Below are positions 1 to 7,789 of a stretch of DNA of 16,901 nucleotides, piece by piece. The first letter of the stretch is position 1, and each line of letters starts with the position of its first letter. Below the pieces are notes generated by a model, which saw nothing but the letters and a program-made list of their open reading frames with translations, did not search any database and was not told the origin of the DNA. The position numbers and the translations under genes are program-made. Source of the DNA: an uncultured Eubacteriales bacterium. Lineage in GTDB: Bacteria; Bacillota; Clostridia; TANB77; CAG-508. The stretch covers positions 1-16,901 of the forward strand of contig CABTXJ010000010.1 in assembly GCA_902488785.1 (NCBI GenBank), written 5' to 3'.

Positions 1-11
1 TATACTATATT

Positions 12-1771
12 TTAGTTATTATCTATTTCATTATTTGTTGTATTATCATCTTTCGTAAGAGTATTTGTATAATATGTATTAACTTTCCATACTGTATCAT
101 TAAAGTTTGCAAAGTTTAATGTATAATTTACAGCATTCCCTTCTTCATCTATTATATCTTCCTTATTTGTATATGTAGCTATCTCTACTTTGTCATCAGC
201 TGTTTCATCTAATTGCTTAGTACTTACATTTGTTCTATTCTTATCTAATAATATATCATAACTATATTTCGCTCCATCATATATATCTTTTTTAGATATA
301 TTAGATACAACACTTAATTCTTTAGGATATATTTGTACTGTTACTTCTTCTTTTCCATCTACTTCCTTTTTAACAACATCATATGTAATTCCTTCTGGTA
401 ATCCTTCTACAGTATATGTTATTTCACCTATTATTTCTGTTCCATCTGCTTTAGTTAATGAGTGTGGCACAGTTTCAAGTGGCGCGTCTAACTTGCTTTC
501 AAATAGCAACCTATCCGCATATGTACCCTTCAAAATTACGTTATTCAAGCTAACATTGTAAGGGTTCTGGATTTTGGGATGTTGCGATTCTGCATTTTCT
601 TCTTTTATCAAACTATATGTTGCATATTCCCCTTCTCCTTGCTCCTTGTAATAGTTATTCGTAGAAGATAGAAATACTATTGGGCGAAGCTTAGCAGAAT
701 ACTCAACACTTACAAAATAAGAATCATTACAATTTCCAAAGTATTTATCTGCAAAGCTTAATCTATTAAAATTTAAATAATAGCGTATAACTGTTATTCC
801 AATTTCATTAATATTCCAACTAAATCGAGAACCTAAATCAGTATCAAAACTCTTATGTATTATTTCTTTTTGTATATCTTTTCCTGTGTTTTTATCATAT
901 GTTTTTGTATGTACTTTATCTAACTTTTCTATACTATAAAATTCTTGTTTTATATCTGTTAATTTCTTTCTTTTTTTACTTACTCCTACATCTCCTGTTT
1001 GATATTCAAGTGTTGCATTTTCTGTTACTCTTGCATTTGTCTTATTTAATGTTGGATAATATATTGCTCTATTCAACTTATTTGATCCTACTGGATGATC
1101 TTCTTTACCAAAATCATCTCTTAATTCTTGTCTTTGTTCATCTGTTGTTATTCCATATGCCTCTTCTATATCAGATAATAACATTGGTCTTGCACCTGTT
1201 CCTTTTGTTGTTTCTGTTCTTGTATCTCCTTCTGATGGTATTCTAGAGCCTACCTCATAGTTAAATTCCTTTGTTTCATCCGCGCCATATCCATGTCCAT
1301 ATAGCCCTGCTATGTTATGTGTTTCTTTTTCATACCATAAGTAACCTAATGCACTTTTTGTAGTAATTTCTGCTGTTGGTTGTGTTTCTGGCATAAGTAA
1401 TACTTGGTTTCCTTGTATATCATATACTCTCCACTTAGTCTTGTAACCACTTACATCTACTGTTTGAGTACCAACACCATTTCCCGAATGATCTAAGTCA
1501 CCCTTAATTGATGTATATGTAAGCTTGTCTTTTGGTACACTTACTGTTTCTTTTGTATTTGGGTCTACTTGTAATGTATGATCATAATTTACATAGTCAC
1601 CTATTTTAAGCTGACTACCTTTTACTGTTTCTATCTTTTTATTCTCATCTGCATTTTGTCTATTATTGTTTGCCACTATGTTATTCAAGGAGTATCTAGT
1701 GTACCCCCCCCGATTATGACAACCAATACAGCAATAATTGCAACTATTGAAATAATCTTTTTCTTTTTCAT
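12..1771 (-). CDS. Secreted/anchored surface protein, frameshifted at a G8 tract (possible phase-variable gene)
   Basis: A strong ribosome binding site (AAAAGGAG, 9 nt spacer) precedes an ATG at 1771 that starts MKKKKIISIVAIIAVLVVII, a lysine-led hydrophobic signal or anchor segment. That frame stops after 28 codons (TGA at 1685-1687). The body (about 565 residues, stop at 12) lies in another frame, and the switch falls on eight G at 1704-1711. Nine or six G would join them into a protein of 586 or 585 residues. The body begins with a GDYVNY...KWRVYD module, followed by a GTGARPMLLSDIEEAYGI element. An LRPIVFLSS stretch recalls the C-terminal RP motif of DUF6273-like surface proteins. An Ig-like, Thr/Asn-rich tail ends without an LPXTG motif. 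The ATG at 1814 opens the body frame but lacks a good ribosome binding site and gives no signal sequence. Function unknown; surface location is inferred from the signal segment. Confidence 0.7.
1704..1711 (-). repeat. G8 homopolymer (C8 on the + strand) at the frame break
   Basis: Eight consecutive C on the + strand, so eight G in the coding strand, lie directly after the codons for VVII of the signal segment. This is the longest G/C homopolymer in a window of about 25% G+C. Length 8 puts the signal out of frame; length 9 or 6 restores it; length 7 gives an immediate TAG. Such tracts are classic sites of slipped-strand mispairing and also of sequencing error. Confidence 0.9.
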
Positions 1772-1866
1772 ATATTTTTACTCCTTTTCTTAATATTAAC
1801 TTTAGTATACCCATTATTTTCTTTTCTTTAAATTATTGTATCTTCTATGTATTATATTTTTAATAC

Positions 1867-1893
1867 AAAAAAGAGATAGCTTCTTTCTATCTC
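1867..1893 (-). terminator. Intrinsic terminator after the HAD hydrolase pair
   Basis: On the minus strand GAGATAG (1887-1893) pairs perfectly with CTATCTC (1873-1879) across a 7 nt loop and is followed by six T (1867-1872). It starts 11 nt after the stop of the 1905-2528 gene and separates that pair from the surface-protein gene. Confidence 0.88.
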
Positions 1894-1904
1894 AATTTTT
1901 ACAA

Positions 1905-2528
1905 TCAATCTATTATTATTGTTTTTTTATTTTTTCCTTTTTCCAACAACAACTCCTCTGCATTTTCTATTATATATAATATCTCATACCAACTATTTAC
2001 TCTTCTATGCTCCACTCCCTTATTATATATATTATCAAATACTACTATCTTAGTATGATCTTCTACATCAGCTATATTATATGGGCTATCTTCTATCATT
2101 ACGTCTATCTCATTTTCAATTATTACTTTCTTTTTTCTTTGTGCAAATATTAGCTTATCATATGGTATATCATATTTTTCAAGCCAAACTTTTAAATTAT
2201 TTTCCTGTGTACCTTCTTTCTTATCTTCTTCTGTCATTGAGTATCTAGCTGTAATTATATATATACTATGCCCCATATCTTTTAACTTTCTTACTACTTC
2301 TGGTGCACATATTTTTGGCTTTTCACTTTTTGAGTAATCATCTAATATACTTATCCAAAAATCATCGTCTATTTCTTCTGACCATCTAAACATATCTTTT
2401 GTATTATACTCATCTTTCTTCCAATCAGTCATATTATATCCATGTTCATATGCATATTTTGCACCTGTTTCAAAAACATAATCTTGTACATCTGTTAATA
2501 CTCCATCTACGTCTATCCCTATTCTCAT
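1905..2528 (-). CDS. HAD-family 5'-nucleotidase, NT5C-like
   Basis: This 207-residue cytoplasmic protein begins with the HAD motif I IDVDGVLTD (nucleophile D6, acid/base D8). It continues with TAR at 93-95 (motif II), a KKK run near 132-134 (motif III lysine) and IEDSP at 145-149 (motif IV). This layout and length match the 5'(3')-deoxyribonucleotidase/NT5C group and YqfW-like proteins of Firmicutes, which remove phosphate from nucleoside monophosphates; the actual substrate cannot be read from sequence. The ATG lies 3 nt after the upstream HAD gene's stop, and its ribosome binding site (GGAG) overlaps that stop, so the two are co-transcribed and translationally linked. A strong terminator follows. 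The Lys-rich C-terminus (KGKNKKTIIID) is unremarkable. Confidence 0.8.
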   Translation of the reverse strand: MRIGIDVDGVLTDVQDYVFETGAKYAYEHGYNMTDWKKDEYNTKDMFRWSEEIDDDFWISILDDYSKSEKPKICAPEVVRKLKDMGHSIYIITARYSMTEEDKKEGTQENNLKVWLEKYDIPYDKLIFAQRKKKVIIENEIDVMIEDSPYNIADVEDHTKIVVFDNIYNKGVEHRRVNSWYEILYIIENAEELLLEKGKNKKTIIID

Positions 2529-2531
2529 ATA

Positions 2532-3416
2532 CTATTCTCCTTCATTTAATACTAGTTTTTCAATTATTTTAGCAACTCCATCATTATCATTATCGTTTGT
2601 TACATAATCTGCTACTTCTTTTATCTTCTCTCCTGAATTGTCCATTGCAACACCTATTCCAGCATGTTCTATCATCTCCATGTCGTTTACATTATCACCT
2701 ATTGCCATAACCTCATCTGTTTTAATATCCAATACCTCCATAAGTTTTTCAACTGCATGCCACTTGTTAATATCACTTTTAGATATTTCTGTATAGTAGT
2801 AATCAATATTCACAAAGTCTGTTCCATATTTTATTACCTTCCTACTCATATATCCAACATCTAATACTTCTATTTCCTCTATTTCTCTTAATCTTTTCAT
2901 TATATTATTAAATACCATTTCAGATGAATCGCATACTGTTATCTTAAGGAAATGATCTATATTATTTTCTTCAATATACTTAGGTATATTTTCTACAATA
3001 TTAATATTTGTTTTCTTATCATCCATCTTAAATGCATTTTCCCTATGATAGAATAATACATTGTATGTAAGTTCTTCTGTCAATATATCTTGGTCTGTAT
3101 ACACATTATAGTATATGCTATTTGATGCACATAAGTTTGCTATTTCCATTACCTTTTCTCTACTTAAAAAACCACCAAATAATATTTCTTCTTTTTTGAC
3201 ATCATATAGTATTGCACCATTACCACATATTATATAATTGTCTATACCAAGTTCTTCTGCTATTGATTGTGTAGACTTAATTGGTCTTCCTGAAGTTAAT
3301 ACTATTTCTACTCCTTTTTCTTTAGCCTTTTTTAAAACTTCCTTTGTATAATCAGTTACAACACCTTCACTATTTACAATTGTTCCATCTATATCTATAT
3401 TTATTAGTTTAATCAT
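2532..3416 (-). CDS. Cof-type HAD-IIB phosphatase
   Basis: A 294-residue soluble protein of typical Cof/YidA length. Motif I is DIDGT (D8, D10); motif II is LTSGR (40-44); a Lys in INKWHAVEKL probably serves as motif III; motif IV is GDNVNDMEM from 240. The middle of the protein, between motifs II and III, is the C2B cap that sets substrate choice. Family members dephosphorylate sugar phosphates, nucleotides or cofactor precursors such as FMN or PLP; which applies here is unknown. The start has only a weak AGGAA about 11 nt upstream. It is the first gene of a two-gene unit with the NT5C-like hydrolase, behind a 206-bp spacer holding an AT-rich inverted repeat. Confidence 0.85.
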   Translation of the reverse strand: MIKLINIDIDGTIVNSEGVVTDYTKEVLKKAKEKGVEIVLTSGRPIKSTQSIAEELGIDNYIICGNGAILYDVKKEEILFGGFLSREKVMEIANLCASNSIYYNVYTDQDILTEELTYNVLFYHRENAFKMDDKKTNINIVENIPKYIEENNIDHFLKITVCDSSEMVFNNIMKRLREIEEIEVLDVGYMSRKVIKYGTDFVNIDYYYTEISKSDINKWHAVEKLMEVLDIKTDEVMAIGDNVNDMEMIEHAGIGVAMDNSGEKIKEVADYVTNDNDNDGVAKIIEKLVLNEGE

Positions 3417-3517
3417 ATTACTTATACTTCCTAATCTATGTATTTTGTTTTCTTTTTCTAACTATTATTATATTCCTTATTACATAATTATCATACAAAA
3501 ATATATTATATATAGCA

Positions 3518-3554
3518 AATAATATGCAATACATATTATATATTGCATATTATT
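3518..3554. repeat. 14-bp perfect inverted repeat between hpf and the HAD pair
   Basis: The arms AATAATATGCAATA (3518-3531) and TATTGCATATTATT (3541-3554) are exact complements around a 9 nt loop. The repeat lies in the 206-bp spacer (3417-3622), 68 nt past the hpf stop and about 100 nt before the HAD start. On the minus strand it is followed by TTTGC rather than a T run, so it is a poor terminator for hpf; an operator or RNA-stabilising hairpin is possible. The rest of the spacer is AT-rich with no confident promoter. Confidence 0.6.
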
Positions 3555-3622
3555 TTTAACTTTCTATATTTAATTATTTGTTTCTATTTCTCACTTTGTT
3601 CTTTTCTTTTTTTCTTTTTATA

Positions 3623-4162
3623 TTATCTTTCTGGAACAATTAGTCCATAATTTTTTCCATCTTTTAATTTGAAGATTACATTAACTTCATTATTTCTTGA
3701 ATTAATGAATGTTAAGAAGTTATTTGTTTTATGTTCTGAAAGTAATAATTTTGCATCTTCTGGGTCCATTGGTCTAATATCATATGATTGATATTTAATT
3801 ATTTCATCTACTGGTTCTTCATGTTCTATTTCTTCTGTATCTTCTACTTCTTCATATTCTTTTATGCTTTCTCTCATCTTTTTTCTGTTAGCTGTTTTAG
3901 CTTTGTCTATTTGTCTTTCTAATATATCCACATTTCTATCTATTGATGCATATAGGTCTTCATTTTCTGAAATTGATCTAAATGTATTTCCACCTACTAC
4001 AACTTGAAATTGTGTTATTTTCATTTGTCCTTCTTCTCTTAATGTAACTTCAACTTCTATATCTTGTTCAAAATACTTTTGTATTCTTTCTAATTTTTTT
4101 TCTGTATAGTCTCTTATTGCATCTGTTGATTCAATATCTTTTTCTATCATTAATAGTTTCAT
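3623..4162 (-). CDS. hpf: Ribosome hibernation promoting factor, long form
   Basis: A 179-residue protein. Residues 1-95 form the RaiA/S30AE domain (KDIESTDAIRDYTEKKLERI), which sits in the 30S decoding centre. An acidic linker rich in Glu (about 102-119) follows. The C-terminal domain (120-179, YDIRPMDPEDAKLLL...NYGLIVPER) dimerises two 70S ribosomes into 100S particles in long-form HPFs. The start is ATG 4162, with AAGGAGG 5 nt upstream, and its N-terminus MKLLMIEKDIE aligns with the family. A TTG at 4222 in the same frame adds 20 unrelated residues and is actually part of the promoter -35. The gene follows the sensor kinase by 109 nt but has its own promoter, so stationary-phase control independent of the upstream operon is likely. 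Confidence 0.93.
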   Translation of the reverse strand: MKLLMIEKDIESTDAIRDYTEKKLERIQKYFEQDIEVEVTLREEGQMKITQFQVVVGGNTFRSISENEDLYASIDRNVDILERQIDKAKTANRKKMRESIKEYEEVEDTEEIEHEEPVDEIIKYQSYDIRPMDPEDAKLLLSEHKTNNFLTFINSRNNEVNVIFKLKDGKNYGLIVPER

Positions 4163-4193
4163 ATGTTCCTCCTTAAGTCTTTTATATATTTTT

Positions 4194-4222
4194 ATCATAT
4201 CAAATACATTTTGTTTATTCAA
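4194..4222 (-). promoter_or_regulatory. Sigma-A-type promoter of hpf
   Basis: On the minus strand TTGAAT (4217-4222) and TATGAT (4194-4199) are separated by exactly 17 nt, close to the TTGACA/TATAAT consensus. Transcription would start near 4187, giving a leader of about 25 nt that contains the AAGGAGG site. This explains why the open frame can be extended upstream of the true hpf start. Confidence 0.65.
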
Positions 4223-4271
4223 TGTATAATTCCTATTATTTTCTTATTGCTTATTTAATATTTTTTACTTT

Positions 4272-5615
4272 CTACTTATTGCATTCTATTAAAAACATTA
4301 TTCCTATATCACTTTTTTTACACATACATTTTAAATTATAATTATTTAGTATATTTTTAACAATATATAGTCCTAGCCCATTACTATTAGTCTTATCAGA
4401 ATTAAAATTAATGTCAAATATATTTTCAATATCCAAATCATCTTTTTCAGAATATGTATTTTCAATATACATATATTTACCGTTGTCATTATTTTTACCC
4501 TTATCCATTATACCAATTATAATACTTCCATTATCATCGCTATACCTTACTGCATTGCTAATTAAATTTGAAAGGACCATTTCAAATGCCGCTTTTCCAA
4601 TATATATTTCTTCATCTTTAATATTATTTTTAATATTCAAATTCTTCTTTGATATATTTACTTCGTATTTTTTAAGTACATTATCTAATGATTCAGATAT
4701 TTTAATCATTTGTTCATCATTTTTTAAATGCTCTACAGATGATATTAGTAGTATCTCTTTAATATTTTTAGATAATCCATCTACTATTCCTATACATTCT
4801 TCAATATACTTATCTCTATCTTTGTATTTTCCAATATTATATTTCATATTTTCAAGTATTATTTTAAGACTAGTAAGTGGAGTTTTTAGCTCATGTGATG
4901 CACCTCTGAAGAAATTATATTTCACCTTTTCTAATTTAACTATTTCTTCATTTTTAAATTTTAAGTCTTCTATTACATTTAATAATTTGTCATACATATC
5001 ATTTATCTGCCTCTTTAGCTGTCCTATTTCGTCTTCTGATGCTACTTTAAGGTGTGCATTCTTATCTAATTTTGTCATACTATCTACAACATTTAATATT
5101 TCTTTAATATTTTTAGTTAATGTTCTTGCATATATTAATGAAATTATTATTGAAAACATTATTGATATAGCTATTGAGTAAGGGAGGAATTTAATGATAG
5201 TTTTTTTAGCTTCTTTTTTCATATCAGCATTTGATAAAAATTGAAGCCGTATATTTTTACCATTATCTAATACTACATCTCTTTCTTCTATTAGCAAAGA
5301 ATTATTCTTACTAGAAAAATCTATATTGTTAGGCTCAGTTATTTTTATCTCGTCTTTTCCTTCGCTCTCTTTAATATTAACCTTTATCTCATTATTTTTA
5401 GAATATATATCCATTGTTTCTTTAATAAAATGTATATCCTTTTTTTCAAAACTTTTAGCTATTTCATCTGCTTTTTTAGTAATTTCATACTTTCTATTTT
5501 TCAAATACAAACTAGGAAATATATACAAACCCATAGCATGTATTAGTAGTGTTAACACCACTAATATGCTAAATGTTTTTATAAAAATCTTATGAAACAC
5601 TTTTAATTTTTTCAT
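4272..5615 (-). CDS. VncS-like sensor histidine kinase
   Basis: A 447-residue membrane kinase. TM1 spans about 13-35 and TM2 about 143-162, flanking an extracytoplasmic sensor of about 105 residues. A HAMP region follows (about 163-215), then HisKA with FFRGASHELKTPLTSL, where H241 is the phosphorylated histidine. The N box is LISNAVRYS (N354) and the G box SNGLGLYIVKNIL (412-423). A canonical DxGxG box is replaced by IENTYSEKDD, as in kinases with an I-E-N-T style G1 region. ATG 5615 is chosen because GGAG lies 5 nt upstream and because it forms an ATGA overlap with the regulator's TGA; the longer frame from 5660 would overlap the regulator by 49 nt. It follows the ABC genes and regulator in vex-vnc order, so the signal is probably a cell-envelope stress or peptide (inference). 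Confidence 0.88.
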   Translation of the reverse strand: MKKLKVFHKIFIKTFSILVVLTLLIHAMGLYIFPSLYLKNRKYEITKKADEIAKSFEKKDIHFIKETMDIYSKNNEIKVNIKESEGKDEIKITEPNNIDFSSKNNSLLIEERDVVLDNGKNIRLQFLSNADMKKEAKKTIIKFLPYSIAISIMFSIIISLIYARTLTKNIKEILNVVDSMTKLDKNAHLKVASEDEIGQLKRQINDMYDKLLNVIEDLKFKNEEIVKLEKVKYNFFRGASHELKTPLTSLKIILENMKYNIGKYKDRDKYIEECIGIVDGLSKNIKEILLISSVEHLKNDEQMIKISESLDNVLKKYEVNISKKNLNIKNNIKDEEIYIGKAAFEMVLSNLISNAVRYSDDNGSIIIGIMDKGKNNDNGKYMYIENTYSEKDDLDIENIFDINFNSDKTNSNGLGLYIVKNILNNYNLKCMCKKSDIGIMFLIECNK

Positions 5616-6343
5616 CTTATCTCCAACATATATCCAACATTTCTTACTGTAATAATACAATCATCTAATCCAAGCTTTTTCCTTAGCTCTTTTATATACA
5701 CGTCTATTACCCTATCATATGGTATTTCTTCTGTTTCTTTCCACACCCCTGAAAGTATTTGGCCTCTTGTTAATACTTGCCCATTATTTTCTAATAAGTA
5801 TTTTAATATTTCTATTTCTTTAGCATTAATATCTATGCTTTCACCATTATATTTTGCACTATAGCTTTTAAAATTAACTTCTGCATTATTATGTATAAAT
5901 ATATCTCTTCTTTTTCCATTATATTCTTTATCTTTAGCTTTAGCTTCATCTTCATCATTTCTATTATTTATATTTCTTCTAGCATTATTGTATTTTGTTA
6001 AAAGTGATTCAATTCTAGCTTTAAGTACTGGCAGAGAAAAAGGTTTTTCAATATATCCATCTGCTAAATTAGAAAATGCATCAATTTTGTATTTTTCATC
6101 ATTAAATGCAGTAAGTATGATTACTGGTATATCACTTATTTTTCTTATCTCTTCTAATACTTCTAATCCAGTAAGTTTTGGCATTTGTATATCTAATATA
6201 ATCAAATCAATTTCATTATTTTTAAAAACATCTAATACTTCTTTTCCATCTTTTGCTTCATATATATCATATTTAAATTCTACTAAATATTCTTTAATTC
6301 CACTTCTTATTATTTCATCATCTTCTGCTACTAATATTTTCAA
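5612..6343 (-). CDS. OmpR/PhoB-family response regulator, VncR-like
   Basis: A 243-residue regulator. The receiver domain (1-115) has the acidic pair D8/D9, phospho-acceptor D51 (LIILDIQMP), switch T78 and K100 (EKPF). A long charged linker (about 118-148, Asn/Lys/Glu-rich) joins a winged-helix output domain (about 150-243) with RGQILSGVWK and DVYIKELRKKL. The start is a TTG at 6343, preceded by AAAAGGAG with a 5 nt spacer, giving MKILVAEDDE as expected for the family; the ATG at 6370 adds nine unrelated residues and no ribosome binding site. The stop overlaps the kinase start (ATGA). It presumably controls the preceding transporter operon; a TATGAAA direct repeat upstream of the first permease is a candidate target. 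Confidence 0.9.
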   Translation of the reverse strand: MKILVAEDDEIIRSGIKEYLVEFKYDIYEAKDGKEVLDVFKNNEIDLIILDIQMPKLTGLEVLEEIRKISDIPVIILTAFNDEKYKIDAFSNLADGYIEKPFSLPVLKARIESLLTKYNNARRNINNRNDEDEAKAKDKEYNGKRRDIFIHNNAEVNFKSYSAKYNGESIDINAKEIEILKYLLENNGQVLTRGQILSGVWKETEEIPYDRVIDVYIKELRKKLGLDDCIITVRNVGYMLEIR

Positions 6344-6375
6344 ATGAGCTCCTTTTCTGTAATACAGCATGTATT

Positions 6376-6405
6376 ATTATTAATTAAATAATTATTAATT
6401 AAATA
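6376..6405. repeat. Two tandem copies of a 15-bp AT repeat
   Basis: ATTATTAATTAAATA occurs twice, head to tail, at 6376-6390 and 6391-6405, in the 69-nt gap between the second permease and the response regulator. Each copy contains the palindrome TTAATTAA. No T-run terminator is present, so read-through to the regulator is expected. The role is unknown; it could be an operator or simple slippage. Confidence 0.75.
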
Positions 6406-6412
6406 ACTATTA

Positions 6413-7789
6413 CTACATCATATCAGTTAATATATCTTTTGGCTTTTTCTTAAGTATGTTAAATGAAGATATAGCTACTGCTAATACTAGTATTACTGTC
6501 ATAACAATTATAACATAAATTAATGCATTAGATGATATATTAATATTCAAAGATGTAATTGTACGATTAAATCCATCTACTTCTGCCCCACCACCTAAGT
6601 TAGAGCCTTTTGCAGCTTTAGATATTCCTTTTGATATATTACTTGTTGCTCTTTTTACTATTCCATTTCCAATATATTTTGAAAGTCCTTTTGCTAAAAA
6701 GAATGAAAATACATATGCAGGTAATGCAATTAAAACCATCTCTGCTAAGAATTGTCCAAATATTTCTATCTTCTTTTTACCTATTGAAAGTAGTATCCCT
6801 ATTTCATTTTTTCTTGATCCTATCCATAAAAATAGTAATAGTGTAACTATTATCCCTGCAAATGTTAGTGAAAAGATATATAATTTCTTAGATATATTAT
6901 ATATTTCATTAATTGATTTTTGTAAGGCTGGAAAGTTAGATGTACTTTTTATTAAGCTATAGCTATTAAAATCAATATCTAATTTTTTAATTTGCTTAAT
7001 TACTTCGTTTATATCTTTTGAGCCTAGTACAAAAAATGTTGCATCTTGGTATTTTGCAGATTCTTCAGTTTCACCATATAATTTTGCAGCAGGTGCTACA
7101 TCTGTTATTATTGTATTTTCATATAATTCTTGAGCAGCAGTTACAGCACTTTTGTTATGACCATCAAATAATCCTATTATTTCAAGTTCAACTTTTTCAT
7201 TTGCTTGTTTTTCATTATCTGCATCATATATATTTGATTTAATTTCTATCTTGTCACCAACTTTAAGATTGTTTTTCTTAGCTAAATCCTTATGTATTAT
7301 TGCAACGTTCTTATCTTCATTTGTTATATTTTTTCCTTCAACTAACTTATATGAACCTGAAACAAATTTTGTTTCTTTTTTAGAATCGTTTACTCCTGTT
7401 ATCATAACAGTTTTGTTAAAATACTTTTTCCTATTTTCTGACATATTAGCAAGTGTTTGTTTTGTTTCAATAATTTCCTTATCTACTAAATCACCTACGC
7501 TATTTATTCTTTTTACATATCTTACTATATCTTTATTTTCTTTTATCTTTTCAATATCTTTACCTTTAATATTTCCTCCACCTCTTGGTGTTCCAGGGTT
7601 TACCCTTCTATTTATTTCCATTGAAAAGCTATTAGTTATATTACCATATGTTTCTTTAGCTTCTTTGTCTACTGCTTCTCTAATACCTACACTAATTAAA
7701 CTAAATGTTGTCATTAGAAGTATTATTAAAAATATTATTATTGTTTTAAACTTTTTTCTTGTTACATATAATATGGAATTTTTAAACAT
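6413..7789 (-). CDS. ABC transporter permease, FtsX/MacB type (Vex3-like)
   Basis: A 458-residue membrane protein. TM1 spans about 15-35, an extracytoplasmic domain about 36-300, and TM2-TM4 about 302-324, 343-365 and 420-445, the MacB/FtsX arrangement. It is clearly paralogous to the first permease of the locus: both share SIL/SFKYVTRKK at the N-terminus, VSGSYKLVEG/ASGSFEIVEG, AKKNNLK, an EIG(I/V)L-SIGKKK coupling segment and a C-terminal PKDIL. The start is ATG 7789, with GGAGG 5 nt upstream. It overlaps the ATPase gene by 8 nt (the ATPase stop lies in ATGTTTAA), which implies coupled translation. The ATG at 7813 would add eight residues and lacks a site. It ends in adjacent TAG TAA stops. 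The substrate is unknown. Confidence 0.88.
   Translation of the reverse strand: MFKNSILYVTRKKFKTIIIFLIILLMTTFSLISVGIREAVDKEAKETYGNITNSFSMEINRRVNPGTPRGGGNIKGKDIEKIKENKDIVRYVKRINSVGDLVDKEIIETKQTLANMSENRKKYFNKTVMITGVNDSKKETKFVSGSYKLVEGKNITNEDKNVAIIHKDLAKKNNLKVGDKIEIKSNIYDADNEKQANEKVELEIIGLFDGHNKSAVTAAQELYENTIITDVAPAAKLYGETEESAKYQDATFFVLGSKDINEVIKQIKKLDIDFNSYSLIKSTSNFPALQKSINEIYNISKKLYIFSLTFAGIIVTLLLFLWIGSRKNEIGILLSIGKKKIEIFGQFLAEMVLIALPAYVFSFFLAKGLSKYIGNGIVKRATSNISKGISKAAKGSNLGGGAEVDGFNRTITSLNINISSNALIYVIIVMTVILVLAVAISSFNILKKKPKDILTDMM

Noticed and set aside
541..1690. TTATTCAAG occurring at 541 and 1681 as possible recombination repeats
   Set aside because: Only 9 bp, encoding the same common residues (LNN); chance similarity in AT-rich coding sequence is likely.
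1704..1711. Programmed ribosomal frameshifting at the G8 run
   Set aside because: Possible in principle, but there is no stimulatory Shine-Dalgarno-like element or downstream hairpin evident; slippage of DNA or a sequencing error explains it more simply.
12..1814. ATG at 1814 as the start of the surface protein
   Set aside because: No good ribosome binding site, and the resulting N-terminus (YEKEKDYFNSCNYCCIGCHN) is the out-of-frame reading of the signal-peptide DNA.
4411..5181. Long + strand open frame of 256 residues opposite the kinase gene
   Set aside because: Ser/Ile/Phe-rich shadow translation of the antisense strand, with no ribosome binding site or recognisable domain; the kinase on the minus strand has all family motifs.
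5616..5660. Upstream ATG at 5660 for the sensor kinase
   Set aside because: Overlaps the regulator by 49 nt, while ATG 5615 has GGAG at 5 nt and the common ATGA junction.
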